Positions 23,556 through 33,578 of a DNA stretch of 64,000 bases are shown here, one piece after another. Position 1 is the first letter of the stretch, and each line of letters starts with the position of its first letter. The position numbers and the translations under genes were made by a program. Under the pieces are notes generated by a model. The model did not search any database. It had not been told where the DNA came from and saw nothing but the letters and a program-made list of their open reading frames with translations. Source of the stretch: Paracidovorax avenae ATCC 19860 (GTDB lineage Bacteria > Pseudomonadota > Gammaproteobacteria > Burkholderiales > Burkholderiaceae_C); NCBI RefSeq assembly GCF_000176855.2, contig NC_015138.1, positions 2,914,001 to 2,978,000 of the forward strand, given 5' to 3'.

Positions 23556-25079
23556 ATGAATGCCCCCCAATCCACGGCCGTCCTGGCGCCGACGGTCAAG
23601 CTGTTGATCGGCGGCCAGTTCGTCGAATCGAAGACCACCCAGTGGCGCAATGTGGTGAACCCCGCCACGCAGGAAGTGCTGGCGCGCGTGCCTTTCGCCA
23701 CGCCGGAGGAGATCGACGCCGCCGTGGCCTCCGGCAAGGAAGCCTTCAAGACCTGGAAGAAGACCGCCATCGGCGCCCGGGCGCGCATTTTCCTGAAATA
23801 CCAGCAGCTCATCCGCGAGAACATGGCCGAGCTGGCCACGCTGCTGACGGCCGAGCAGGGCAAGACCCTGCCCGACGCCGACGGCGACGTGTTCCGCGGG
23901 CTGGAGGTGGTGGAGCACGCCAGCGCCATCGGCAACCTGCAACTGGGCGAACTGGCCAACAACGTGGCCGGCGGTGTCGATACCTACACGCTGATGCAGC
24001 CGCTGGGCGTGTGCGCGGGCATAACCCCGTTCAACTTCCCGGCCATGATTCCGCTCTGGATGTTCCCCATGGCCATCGCCACCGGCAACACCTTCGTGCT
24101 CAAGCCCAGCGAGCAGGACCCGATGGTGACCATGCGCCTGTGCGAACTGGCGCTGGAGGCCGGCGTCCCGCCCGGCGTGCTGAACGTGGTGCACGGCGGC
24201 GAGGATGCCGTGAACGCCATCTGCGACCATCCGGACATCAAGGCCATCAGCTTCGTGGGCTCCACCAAGGTGGGCGCCCATGTGTACAACCGTGCCAGCC
24301 TGAATGGCAAGCGCGTGCAATGCATGATGGGCGCGAAGAACCACGCCATCGTCATGCCCGATGCCAACAAGGAGCAGACGCTCAACGCCCTGGCGGGTGC
24401 GGCCTTCGGCGCCGCGGGCCAGCGCTGCATGGCGCTGTCGGTGGTGGTGCTGGTGGGCGAAGCGCAGCAGTGGATTCCCGACCTGGTCGCCAAGGCCAGG
24501 ACGCTCAAGGTGAATGCCGGCACCGAGAAAGGCACGGACGTGGGACCGCTGGTCTCCTGCGCCGCCAGGGACCGCGTGGAGAGCCTGATCGAGCGCGGCA
24601 TCGCCGATGGCGCGACGCTGGAGCTGGACGGCCGCAAGCCCCAGGTGGCGGGGTTCGAGAAGGGCAACTTCGTCGGGCCGACCATCTTCAGCGGCGTGAA
24701 GCCCGGCATGGCCATCTACGACCAGGAGGTCTTCGGCCCCGTGCTGTGCCTGGCGGCAGCGAAGGACATCGACGAGGCGATCGGGTTCATCAACGCCAAC
24801 CCGAACGGCAACGGCACGGCCATCTTCACGCAGTCGGGCGCGGCGGCCCGGAAGTTCCAGGAAGAGATCGACGTGGGCCAGGTGGGCATCAACGTACCGA
24901 TCCCCGTGCCGGTGCCGCTGTTCTCGTTCTCGGGCTCGCGCGCCTCCAAGCTGGGCGACCTGGGGCCGTATGGCAAGCAGGTGGTGCTGTTCTACACGCA
25001 GACCAAGACGGTAACCGCGCGGTGGTTCGACGACAGCACGATCGGCCATGGGGTGAACACCACTATAAGCTTGAAGTGA
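23556..25079 (+). CDS. mmsA: Methylmalonate-semialdehyde dehydrogenase (CoA-acylating)
   Basis: MmsA oxidises (methyl)malonate semialdehyde to propionyl-CoA or acetyl-CoA with NAD+ and CoA, the end of valine degradation. The 507-residue aldehyde dehydrogenase fold has [19 protein letters not shown] and [10 protein letters not shown] for NAD binding. The catalytic cysteine is in [10 protein letters not shown]. The MmsA-specific C-terminal region [17 protein letters not shown] is present. AAGGAGA lies about eight bases before the ATG. The next cluster genes are an acyl-CoA dehydrogenase and mmsB. The IS110 element ends about 40 bp upstream, so the native promoter has been displaced. Confidence 0.96.
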   Translation: MNAPQSTAVLAPTVKLLIGGQFVESKTTQWRNVVNPATQEVLARVPFATPEEIDAAVASGKEAFKTWKKTAIGARARIFLKYQQLIRENMAELATLLTAEQGKTLPDADGDVFRGLEVVEHASAIGNLQLGELANNVAGGVDTYTLMQPLGVCAGITPFNFPAMIPLWMFPMAIATGNTFVLKPSEQDPMVTMRLCELALEAGVPPGVLNVVHGGEDAVNAICDHPDIKAISFVGSTKVGAHVYNRASLNGKRVQCMMGAKNHAIVMPDANKEQTLNALAGAAFGAAGQRCMALSVVVLVGEAQQWIPDLVAKARTLKVNAGTEKGTDVGPLVSCAARDRVESLIERGIADGATLELDGRKPQVAGFEKGNFVGPTIFSGVKPGMAIYDQEVFGPVLCLAAAKDIDEAIGFINANPNGNGTAIFTQSGAAARKFQEEIDVGQVGINVPIPVPVPLFSFSGSRASKLGDLGPYGKQVVLFYTQTKTVTARWFDDSTIGHGVNTTISLK

Positions 25080-25102
25080 CATCCCTGATGAAGTGACATC
25101 CC
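25073..25102 (+). repeat. 17-bp-period tandem duplication over the mmsA stop codon
   Basis: GAAGTGACATCCC occurs at 25073-25085 and again at 25090-25102. The first copy contains the mmsA stop codon, and the second recreates AAGTGA. It looks like a recent slippage duplication next to a repeat element. Confidence 0.7.
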
Positions 25103-25200
25103 CCTGAGGCGCTGCGCGCCTTCCCCCTTCTCTCGCGCTGGCGCGCGGGAAGGGGGACGCAGCCAGCGCGGCGGGGCGGCCCTTGCGCGGCTGCCGCTGG
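25101..25200 (+). repeat. REP-like palindromic intergenic element downstream of mmsA
   Basis: The GC-rich segment contains a long hairpin: TCCCCCTTC (25122-25130) pairs with GAAGGGGGA (25149-25157), with an inner CGCG/CGCG stem. It resembles the C-rich/G-rich intergenic palindromes repeated across Comamonadaceae genomes (recalled, not checked). Only one copy was noticed in this window. It may also end the mmsA transcript. Confidence 0.5.
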
Positions 25201-25242
25201 CCTGGGCCGCGCCGGTATCTGGCGCAGTGGTACAAGCGAAGG

Positions 25243-25665
25243 ATGGAAATTCTCAAAATCTGGCAACGACCGGCCGGGATATTCGGAGCCGCAGGCGCCC
25301 TCGCCCTGTGGATGTGCAGTGCCGGCGCGCATGCCCAGGCTGGCGCGGCCTGCGATCCCAAAGGCACCGTGGCGGAGACGAATGCCTGTGCGGTGCAGGC
25401 CTGGCAGCAGGCGGACACGGCCATCGCGATCCTGTACGGCGACGTGATGCGGGCGCTGTCGGCGCACGAGCGGCCGCAGCTGCGGCAGGAGCAGGCCGCA
25501 TGGCAGCGCGAGCGCGTCACGCGGTGCAAGCAGGCGACGCGGGCGACCGAAGCGCTGCCCGAGGGGCCGCGCCTCTACCACGAGTGCCTGGCGGCGGAAA
25601 CCGAAGCGCGGCGCCGGGGCCTGATGCGCTGGCTGACGCTGGAGCATCCATCCGCGAAACCCTAG
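25243..25665 (+). CDS. LprI/DUF1311 family secreted protein
   Basis: The 140-residue protein has a Sec signal peptide (about residues 1-32, with an AHA-type cleavage site). The DUF1311 pattern of helical spacing follows: NACAVQAWQQADTAIAILYGDVM and LRQEQAAWQRERVTRCKQ, with four or more conserved cysteines. DUF1311 proteins include the lysozyme inhibitor LprI, but the role here is unproven. The ATG at 25243 gives the proper signal peptide; the upstream start at 25183 would add a charged leader. The gene sits between mmsA and the acyl-CoA dehydrogenase with no obvious link to valine metabolism. Confidence 0.72.
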   Translation: MEILKIWQRPAGIFGAAGALALWMCSAGAHAQAGAACDPKGTVAETNACAVQAWQQADTAIAILYGDVMRALSAHERPQLRQEQAAWQRERVTRCKQATRATEALPEGPRLYHECLAAETEARRRGLMRWLTLEHPSAKP

Positions 25666-25738
25666 CGAGCGCGATGCATCCGCAGCGCCCCCAGGGCGAC
25701 GACAGAGACAGAACAACGAGCAGGACGAGACACGCACC

Positions 25739-26905
25739 ATGGATTTCGAGCTGACCGAAGAGCAACGCGCCTTCGCCGATACCGCCCGCGAATTCGCGCG
25801 GGCCGAACTGGCGCCCCATGCCGCGCAATGGGACGCGGAAGGCATCTTCCCGCGCGAGGCGATCGCGAAGGCGGGCGCGCTGGGCTTCTGCGGCCTCTAC
25901 GCGCCCGAGAACGCCGGCGGCCTCGCCCTGCCCCGGCTGGACGCCACGCTGGTGTTCGAGGAGATGGCGGCCGTCGATCCGTCGACCACCGCCTTCATCA
26001 CCATCCACAACATGGCGACCTGGATGCTGGGCACCTGGGCCACCGATGCGGTGCGGGACCACTGGGGCCCGCTGCTCACGAGCGGCGAGAAGCTCGCCAG
26101 CTACTGCCTGACCGAGCCGGGTGCGGGATCGGACGCGGCCTCGCTCAAGACGCGCGCCGAGCGGTCGGGCGACGCATACGTCATCAACGGCTCCAAGGCC
26201 TTCATCAGCGGCGCCGGCAGCACCGACGTGCTGGTACTCATGGCCCGCACGGGCGCGCCCGATTCCGGCGCGGGAGGCATCAGCGCCTTCGCCGTGCCGG
26301 CGGATGCGGCAGGCATCCACTATGGCAAGAAGGAAGAGAAGATGGGCTGGAACAGCCAGCCCACGCGCACCATCAGTTTCGACAACGTGCACGTCCCGGC
26401 CAACCATCTGCTCGGGGCCGAGGGCGAGGGCTTCAAGATCGCCATGAAGGGCCTGGACGGGGGCCGCATCAACATCGCCACCTGCTCGGTGGGCGCGGCA
26501 CAGGGCGCGCTGAACGCGGCGCAGCAGTACATGCAGGACCGCAGGCAGTTCGGCAAGGCCATCGCCAGCTTCCAGGCGCTGCAGTTCAAGCTGGCCGACA
26601 TGGCGACCGAACTGGTCGCTGCGCGGCAGATGGTGCGGCTGGCCGCCAGCAAACTCGATGCCGGTGCGCGCGACGCCTCCACCTATTGCGCCATGGCCAA
26701 GCGCTTCGCCACCGATGCGGGCTTCGACGTGGTGAACGAGGCGCTGCAGTTGCACGGCGGCTACGGCTACATCCGCGAATACCCGCTGGAGCGCCTGCTG
26801 CGCGATGCGCGCGTGCACCAGATCCTGGAAGGCACGAACGAGATCATGCGCGTCATCATCGCCCGGCGCATGCTGGACGGCGATGCGCCGGACGCGATCC
26901 GCTGA
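25739..26905 (+). CDS. Acyl-CoA dehydrogenase, probably isobutyryl-CoA dehydrogenase
   Basis: The 388-residue flavoenzyme has the acyl-CoA dehydrogenase signatures: CLTEPGAGSDAASLKT near residue 124, the FAD/substrate strand region, QRRQFG-like DRRQFGKAIASFQALQ, and a C-terminal EYPLERLLRDARVHQILEGTNEIMR carrying the catalytic Glu region. Its position between mmsA and mmsB strongly suggests the ACAD8-type step that oxidises isobutyryl-CoA to methacrylyl-CoA. Short-chain specificity is an inference from context. Confidence 0.87.
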   Translation: MDFELTEEQRAFADTAREFARAELAPHAAQWDAEGIFPREAIAKAGALGFCGLYAPENAGGLALPRLDATLVFEEMAAVDPSTTAFITIHNMATWMLGTWATDAVRDHWGPLLTSGEKLASYCLTEPGAGSDAASLKTRAERSGDAYVINGSKAFISGAGSTDVLVLMARTGAPDSGAGGISAFAVPADAAGIHYGKKEEKMGWNSQPTRTISFDNVHVPANHLLGAEGEGFKIAMKGLDGGRINIATCSVGAAQGALNAAQQYMQDRRQFGKAIASFQALQFKLADMATELVAARQMVRLAASKLDAGARDASTYCAMAKRFATDAGFDVVNEALQLHGGYGYIREYPLERLLRDARVHQILEGTNEIMRVIIARRMLDGDAPDAIR

Positions 26906-26938
26906 GCCCTGCCGCACCACCGGCTGAAGCGCCTTCAG

Positions 26939-27391
26939 ATGCCTGCCCGCCCCCTTTCCGACGAGACACTGCACCTCATCGACGCCGTGCGCGATGCGCT
27001 CGCGCAGCGGTGCGGCGCCTCGGCGATGGAAGAACGCACGCTGTTCGGCTGCCGGGCCTTCTTCGTGGACGGCAAGCTCTGCATCGGCGTGAAAGGCGCG
27101 GAACTGCTGGTGCGCCTGCCGCCGGAGCGCCACGGCGAATTCCAGGAAATGCAGAACACGCGCGAGCTCTCTCCCGGCGGCGGCATGCAGGGCTACTTCT
27201 GGGTCGAGCCGCACGGCTACGCCCGTGCCGCGCAGTGGGCCTTCTGGCTGGATGAAGCCCTCGCCTACAACCCGCGCGCCAAGGCGAGCCCGAAGCGCCG
27301 CAAGGCTGCCACGACTGTGGCCACGGCCCAGAAAGCACCGCCGGCCAAGGCAGCCCGGCGGCGCCACAGCATTTTCGAGGCCGATGACTAA
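26939..27391 (+). CDS. TfoX N-terminal domain protein
   Basis: The 150-residue protein matches the TfoX N-terminal domain family: MEERTLFGCRAFFVDGKLCIGVKGAELLVRL, then a conserved MQGYFWVEP segment near residue 83. It lacks the C-terminal helix-hairpin-helix TfoX domain and instead ends in a Lys/Ala-rich tail (about residues 115-150). In Haemophilus and Vibrio TfoX controls competence, but single-domain versions like this have no known role. It lies 33 bp after the acyl-CoA dehydrogenase and 33 bp before mmsB, so it is very likely in the same transcript. Confidence 0.82.
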   Translation: MPARPLSDETLHLIDAVRDALAQRCGASAMEERTLFGCRAFFVDGKLCIGVKGAELLVRLPPERHGEFQEMQNTRELSPGGGMQGYFWVEPHGYARAAQWAFWLDEALAYNPRAKASPKRRKAATTVATAQKAPPAKAARRRHSIFEADD

Positions 27392-27424
27392 CACACCGAT
27401 TCACCAACCCCAAGGAGACAACAC

Positions 27425-28324
27425 ATGAAAATCGCATTCATCGGCCTGGGCAACATGGGCGGCCCCATGGCCCTGAACCTGCACAAGGCCGGCCATGACG
27501 TCGGCGCGTTCGATCTGTCCCGGCCCGCCTGCGACAGGCTGGCGGCCGACGGGGTGCGCATCGCCACCGATGCCGGCGCCTGCGTGGCGGGTGCCGAGGT
27601 GGTCATCAGCATGCTGCCGGCCAGCCCGCATGTGGAAGCGCTTTTCCTGGGCAACGGCCAGCAGCCCGGCCTGCTGCCCCAACTGGCCGCCGGCACGCTG
27701 GTGATCGACTGCTCGACCATCGCGGCAGCCACATCGCGCAAGGTGGCCGAGGCTGCGCGGGGGCGCGGCATCGCCTTCATCGACGCGCCCGTCTCGGGCG
27801 GCACGGGCGGTGCCGTCGCGGGCACGCTGACCTTCATGGTGGGCGGCGATGCAGCCGATCTGGAGCGCGCCCGCCCGGTGCTGGAGAAAATGGGCGCGAA
27901 CATATTCCACGCAGGTGGGGTGGGCGCGGGCCAGACTGCCAAGATCTGCAACAACATGCTGCTGGGCATCCTGATGGCAGGCACGAGCGAGGCCCTCGCA
28001 CTGGGCGTCGCCAACGGCCTGGATCCAGCGGTGCTCAGCGAGATCATGCGCCGCAGCTCGGGCGGCAACTGGGCCCTGGAAAAATACAACCCCTGGCCCG
28101 GTGTCATGCCCCAGGCCCCGGCGAGCAAGGACTACGCAGGAGGCTTCGGCACCGACCTGATGCTCAAGGACCTGGGGCTCGCGCAGGAGAACGCCACCGC
28201 CGTGAAAGCGTCCACGCCCCTCGGAGGACTTGCGCGCAGTCTTTATGCGGCGCATAGCCTGGCGGGCCACGGCGGGCTGGATTTCTCCAGTATCCTGCGG
28301 CTCGTCCGCAAACCCGGCGCCTGA
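27425..28324 (+). CDS. mmsB: 3-hydroxyisobutyrate dehydrogenase
   Basis: MmsB oxidises 3-hydroxyisobutyrate to methylmalonate semialdehyde with NAD+, feeding MmsA. The 299-residue beta-hydroxyacid dehydrogenase has the Rossmann motif IAFIGLGNMGGPMALNL at the N-terminus. The substrate loop DAPVSGGTGGAVAGTLTFMVGG lies near residue 122, and the catalytic lysine is in GAGQTAKICNNMLLG near residue 172. The sequence AAGGAGA precedes the ATG. Together with mmsA and the acyl-CoA dehydrogenase it defines a valine-degradation cluster. The enoyl-CoA hydratase and hydroxyisobutyryl-CoA hydrolase are not in this window. Confidence 0.96.
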   Translation: MKIAFIGLGNMGGPMALNLHKAGHDVGAFDLSRPACDRLAADGVRIATDAGACVAGAEVVISMLPASPHVEALFLGNGQQPGLLPQLAAGTLVIDCSTIAAATSRKVAEAARGRGIAFIDAPVSGGTGGAVAGTLTFMVGGDAADLERARPVLEKMGANIFHAGGVGAGQTAKICNNMLLGILMAGTSEALALGVANGLDPAVLSEIMRRSSGGNWALEKYNPWPGVMPQAPASKDYAGGFGTDLMLKDLGLAQENATAVKASTPLGGLARSLYAAHSLAGHGGLDFSSILRLVRKPGA

Positions 28325-28476
28325 GCCCATTCGGGATCGCTCGCCTGCCGCTGCCAGGGCCCGACCGGGCTCCCCGGGCGGTTGTCCTACGCGGCACGCG
28401 GAAATCGCGCCGCATGCTGCCGGGTGCCGCGGCCCTGCATCGCAGGGCCTTCGTCCTTCTACACAAACCGCCGACC

Positions 28477-29193
28477 ATGATCCTGCACCTGTCCCGCCCG
28501 ACCCACTCCACTCCCCGCCCCCTGCGCCTGGCCACCGCGCTGGCGGCCGCGGGTGCCACGCTCGCCCTCGCGGGCTGCGGCGCCCAGGGCACCAAGACCC
28601 AGGGCACGCCCGCCCCCCACGCCGTGGAAGCCGCCAGCAGCGCCACGAAGATGCCGGTCCCCGGCCCGGAGCGCGCCACGGCCTCGGCCCGCCTGATGAC
28701 CGCGGACGGCCAGCCCGCCGGCACGGCTGTCCTGACCGAAACACCCAGCGGCGTGGAAATCGCCGCGCAGGTCCAGGGGCTTTCCGCCGGCCTGCACGGT
28801 TTCCATATCCATGCCAATGGCCAGTGCGCTCCCGGGCCGGACGCCGCCACCGGCAAGACCATCCCCTTCGGCGCAGCGGGCGGGCACTTCGACCCCGGCA
28901 TGTCCCACCAGCACGGCCAGCCCGGAGCGCCCATCGACAAGGCCCATGCCGGCGAATTGCCCAACATCACCGTCGGCGCGGATGGACGCGGCACGCTGCG
29001 CTACCTGAATGCCAATGTCACGCTCACCCCGGGCAAGGCATCCATCATGGGCCGCGCCCTCGTGGTGCACGAGAAGGAGGACGATTACAAGAGCAATCCG
29101 GCCGGCAACTCCGGCGGCCGCGTACTGTGCGGCGTGATCGAGCCTGCGCAGCCCAGCAGCGTGGTCGGCCAGGCACCGGCGCCGCGCAACTGA
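28477..29193 (+). CDS. sodC: Copper/zinc superoxide dismutase, periplasmic lipoprotein
   Basis: The 238-residue SodC has a lipoprotein signal peptide with lipobox LALAGC near residue 34, a low-complexity linker and the Cu/Zn SOD domain. Copper and zinc ligands are visible in HGFHIHANGQC, GGHFDPGMSHQHGQPG and GRALVVHEKEDDYKSNPAG. The two cysteines of the structural disulfide (GQC and RVLCGV) are present. It converts periplasmic superoxide to peroxide. The ATG at 28477 gives a clean lipoprotein signal. An in-frame ATG at 28414 is less likely. A TonB-dependent receptor gene follows after 5 bp. Confidence 0.93.
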   Translation: MILHLSRPTHSTPRPLRLATALAAAGATLALAGCGAQGTKTQGTPAPHAVEAASSATKMPVPGPERATASARLMTADGQPAGTAVLTETPSGVEIAAQVQGLSAGLHGFHIHANGQCAPGPDAATGKTIPFGAAGGHFDPGMSHQHGQPGAPIDKAHAGELPNITVGADGRGTLRYLNANVTLTPGKASIMGRALVVHEKEDDYKSNPAGNSGGRVLCGVIEPAQPSSVVGQAPAPRN

Positions 29194-29198
29194 TCCGC

Positions 29199-31370
29199 AT
29201 GCGCGGCCTGCCCCCTCCTCCGAACCCCGCGGCCCCCGCCCTTCCGCCCCCCGCACCCTCCAGCCCCGCCGCCGTCCGCGCTTCGGCACCGGTCTGGGCG
29301 GTCGTGGCCGGCTGCGCGCTATGGGCGGGCATCCCGCCGCAGGCCATGGCCCAGGCAGCCGGCCCCGACCCCGCGCTTCCGGCCATCGAGGTGTCCGGCG
29401 GCCAGGCGGCAGCGCAGCGCCGCTTCGACGCCGCCGCGAGCCATACGGCCATCGCCCTGGACCCCTTCACGGCCGCCACGCCGCTCGTGAACCTGTCCGA
29501 ACTGCTCGCCGGCCAGCCCGGTGTGGCGGTGTCCGAACGCCAGAACTACGCGCAGGATCTCCAGATCGCGGTGCGCGGCTTCGGGTCGCGCTCCACCTTC
29601 GGCGTGCGGGGCGTGCGCATCCTCGTCGATGGCATTCCGGCCACGATGCCGGACGGCCAGGGCCAGGCCGCCACGGCACAGCTGCCGTCCGCGTCGCAGG
29701 TGGAAGTGCTGCGCGGTCCGCTCGCCCAGCAGTACGGCAATGCGGCGGGAGGCGTGCTGCAGGTCACCACGCGCGATCCGCGGGAAGGCGGCGGTGCTTC
29801 TGCCTCGGTGGCCGCGGGATCCTACGGCCAGCGCATGGCCGAGGCATCGTTCGACGCGGGCGACCGCACCCTGGGCGGGCTGGTGGACATCTCCCGCTTC
29901 GAGACCGACGGCTGGCGGGAGCACGGCGCCGCACGCCGCACGCACCTGAACGCCAAGGTGGTGGCACGGCCTTCCAGCGACACCCGCGTCACGGTGCTGG
30001 TGAACCTGTTCGACCAGCCGCTGGCGCAGGACCCGCTCGGCCTGACGCGCGAGCAGTGGCGGGCGGATCCCCGCCAGGCCCCGGCGGTGGCGTACAGCTT
30101 CGACACCCGCAAGACCGTGCGGCAGAACCAGCTCGGCCTGGTGGTGGAGCACGCGCTGAGCGCCACGGACAGCGTGCGCGCAAGGCTTTATGGCGGCACC
30201 CGCAGCCTGTTCCAGACCCTGTCCTTCTCCGGATCGGCCGCCAACAGCGCCGGCGGCGTCGTGGACCTGGACCGCGACTACTACGGCCTCGGGGCCGCAT
30301 GGACGCACAGCGACCGTACCGCCGCCGGCCTGCCCTGGTCCTGGACGGTGGGACTGGACGCAGACCGGCTCTCGGAACATCGCCAGGGCTTCGTCAACGA
30401 TGCGGGCGTGCCCGGCGCGCTGCGGCGCGACGAGCAGGACCGCGCGGGCAACACCGACCTGTTCGCCCAGGTGGATGCCTGGATCGCCCCCACCGTGCGC
30501 GCGATCGCGGGATTGCGCGCGACGCGGGTCCGGCTGGCCGTGGATGACCGCTTTCCCGCCAGCGCCGCCAACCCCGACGACAGCGGCGAGCGCACCTGGC
30601 ACCGCACCAGCCCGGCCGTCGGCCTGGTCTGGGCCGCGTCGGAGCACCTGAACCTGTATGCCAATGCCGGCGGAGGCATCGAGACGCCCACGCTGGCCGA
30701 GATGGCCTACAGCCGCACCAACGGCGGGCCGAACTACGGGCTGGAAGCCGCGCGCAACCGCCAGTTCGAGGTGGGCGCCAAGTGGCAGGACGGGGTACAC
30801 CGCCTGGAGGCCGCCTGGTTCGATGCCCGCACGCGCGGTGAGATCGTTCCCGCGGCGACGGTCAATGGCCGCACGGTGTACCAGAATGCCGACCGCGTGC
30901 GCCGCCGCGGCATGGAGCTGGGCTGGAGCGCGCGCATGGGCGCCTTCGTCCCGCGGGCCACCTACACCTACCTGGACGCCTTCTTCGCCAGTCCCTACAC
31001 CGGCGCGGGCGGCGTGGCAGTGCCTTCGGGCAACCGCCTGCCGGGAACGGCGCGCCACACGGCCCGCCTGTCGCTGGATTACGCGCCCGACGCACGATGG
31101 ACGCTGGGCGGCGCGGTGGACTTCTCCTCCCGGGTGCAGGCCAACGACGCCAACACCGAGGCGGCCCCCGGCTATGCCGTCGCCGGACTGCAGGCGGGCT
31201 ATGGATGGAAGACCGGAGGCACCGTGCGCTGGCAGGCCTGGGCGCGGCTGGACAACCTGTTCGACCGCCGCTACGCAGGATCGCTGATCGTCAACGATGG
31301 CAACGGACGCTTCTTCGAGCCCGCGGCCGGCCGGCGCATCATGGTGGGACTGCGCGCGCAGCTGCTTTGA
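29199..31370 (+). CDS. TonB-dependent outer-membrane receptor
   Basis: The 723-residue protein has a Pro-rich N-terminus ending in a signal peptide (AMAQAAG, about residue 50) and a TonB-box-like PAIEVSGG. The plug domain (about 75-205) has VAVRGFGSRSTFGVRGVRILVDGIPATMPDGQGQ-type features. A 22-strand barrel runs to a terminal Leu-rich strand. The plug motifs resemble siderophore/copper receptors (FecA/OprC-like), but the ligand cannot be assigned. It starts 5 bp after sodC, so the two are almost certainly cotranscribed, which hints at a metal such as copper. Confidence 0.9.
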   Translation: MRGLPPPPNPAAPALPPPAPSSPAAVRASAPVWAVVAGCALWAGIPPQAMAQAAGPDPALPAIEVSGGQAAAQRRFDAAASHTAIALDPFTAATPLVNLSELLAGQPGVAVSERQNYAQDLQIAVRGFGSRSTFGVRGVRILVDGIPATMPDGQGQAATAQLPSASQVEVLRGPLAQQYGNAAGGVLQVTTRDPREGGGASASVAAGSYGQRMAEASFDAGDRTLGGLVDISRFETDGWREHGAARRTHLNAKVVARPSSDTRVTVLVNLFDQPLAQDPLGLTREQWRADPRQAPAVAYSFDTRKTVRQNQLGLVVEHALSATDSVRARLYGGTRSLFQTLSFSGSAANSAGGVVDLDRDYYGLGAAWTHSDRTAAGLPWSWTVGLDADRLSEHRQGFVNDAGVPGALRRDEQDRAGNTDLFAQVDAWIAPTVRAIAGLRATRVRLAVDDRFPASAANPDDSGERTWHRTSPAVGLVWAASEHLNLYANAGGGIETPTLAEMAYSRTNGGPNYGLEAARNRQFEVGAKWQDGVHRLEAAWFDARTRGEIVPAATVNGRTVYQNADRVRRRGMELGWSARMGAFVPRATYTYLDAFFASPYTGAGGVAVPSGNRLPGTARHTARLSLDYAPDARWTLGGAVDFSSRVQANDANTEAAPGYAVAGLQAGYGWKTGGTVRWQAWARLDNLFDRRYAGSLIVNDGNGRFFEPAAGRRIMVGLRAQLL

Positions 31371-31421
31371 ACGGGTGGGGCCGCCCCCACGGCTGGCGCC
31401 CCCCTGCCCCGTGCCCTGGTC

Positions 31422-32417
31422 TCAATCGACCTTCACGTTCGCGGCCTTGATGACCTGGGCCCATTTCTCGACCTCGGCCTTCTGGAAGGCCGCGATCTGG
31501 GCGGTGGTCAGGTCCGCCGGCTCCATGCCGAAACCCTTGAGCTTGGCCTGCATGTCGGGCTGGGCGAGGATCTTGCGGATCTCGTCGTGCAGGCGGTTGA
31601 CGATGGGCGCGGGCGTTCCCGTGGGCACGAAGATCGCCTGCCAGGACACCACCTCGAAGTCCTTCAGGCTGGCCACGCCCGATTCGGCCACCGTGGGCAC
31701 CTCGGGCATGGATGCCAGGCGCTTTGCCGAGGTGACGGCGATCGCCCGCAGCTTGCCACTCTGGATGTGCGGTGCCGCGACCACGGTGGTGTCGAACATC
31801 ATGTCCACCTGGCCGCCGATCACGTCCTGGATCGCCGGCCCGCTGCCCTTGTAGGGCACATGGGTGAACTTCACGCCCGACTTGTAGGCCAGCAGTTCCA
31901 GGGCCAGGTGCTGCGAGGTGCCCGTGCCGGCCGAGGCCGAAGAGAGCCCGCCGGGCTTGGCTTTCGCCGCCGCGAGCACGTCCTGCAGCGTCTTGTAGGG
32001 GCTGCCGGCGGCCACCACCAGCACCACCGGGTTGGTGCCGATCAGCGTCACGGGCGCGAAGGATTTGACCGGGTCGTAGCCCAGCTTCGGATAGAGGCTC
32101 ACGTTGATCGCATGCGAGCTGATGGTGCCTCCCAGGAGCGTGTAGCCGTCCGGGGCCGCCCGCGCCGCGATCTCGGAGCCCACGCTGCCGCCCGCCCCGC
32201 CCTTGTTGTCCACCACCACCGTGGTGCCCAGGGCCGTGCCCAGTTGCTGGCTGATCAGCCGGCCCAGCGTGTCGGTCGTGCCGCCCGCGGCGAACGGCAC
32301 CAGGTAGGTGATGGTCTTGCCCGTGGGCCAGGGCGCCTGGGCGAAAGCCGGCACGGTGCCCAGGGCGGTGCCTGCACCGAGGGCCAGGGCATGGAAGGTG
32401 AAGGTTCTGCGCTGCAT
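31422..32417 (-). CDS. Bug family (TctC-type) substrate-binding protein
   Basis: The 331-residue periplasmic protein has a signal peptide (MQRRTFTFHALALGAG...AFAQ) and the Bug/TctC fold: WPTGKTITYLVPFAAGGTTDTLGR, DNKGGAGGSVGSEIAARAAPDGYTLL and HVPYKGSGPAIQDVIGGQVDMMF. Such proteins bind carboxylates for tripartite tricarboxylate transporters, but no TctA/TctB genes are in the window, which is common for Bug proteins in Burkholderiales. It is the last gene of the udh operon, 44 bp after the SMP-30 gene. The start at 32417 has AAGGAGA eight bases upstream. Confidence 0.92.
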   Translation of the reverse strand: MQRRTFTFHALALGAGTALGTVPAFAQAPWPTGKTITYLVPFAAGGTTDTLGRLISQQLGTALGTTVVVDNKGGAGGSVGSEIAARAAPDGYTLLGGTISSHAINVSLYPKLGYDPVKSFAPVTLIGTNPVVLVVAAGSPYKTLQDVLAAAKAKPGGLSSASAGTGTSQHLALELLAYKSGVKFTHVPYKGSGPAIQDVIGGQVDMMFDTTVVAAPHIQSGKLRAIAVTSAKRLASMPEVPTVAESGVASLKDFEVVSWQAIFVPTGTPAPIVNRLHDEIRKILAQPDMQAKLKGFGMEPADLTTAQIAAFQKAEVEKWAQVIKAANVKVD

Positions 32418-32461
32418 GCTGTTTGTCTCCTTGTTGTGAAAAGATTCCGGGCCGCGGCGTC

Positions 32462-33532
<1,071 letters not shown>

Positions 33533-33578
33533 GTTTCTCTCTCCCTGTTCGTGATGATGGAAAGCGCCACGTGCGCAG

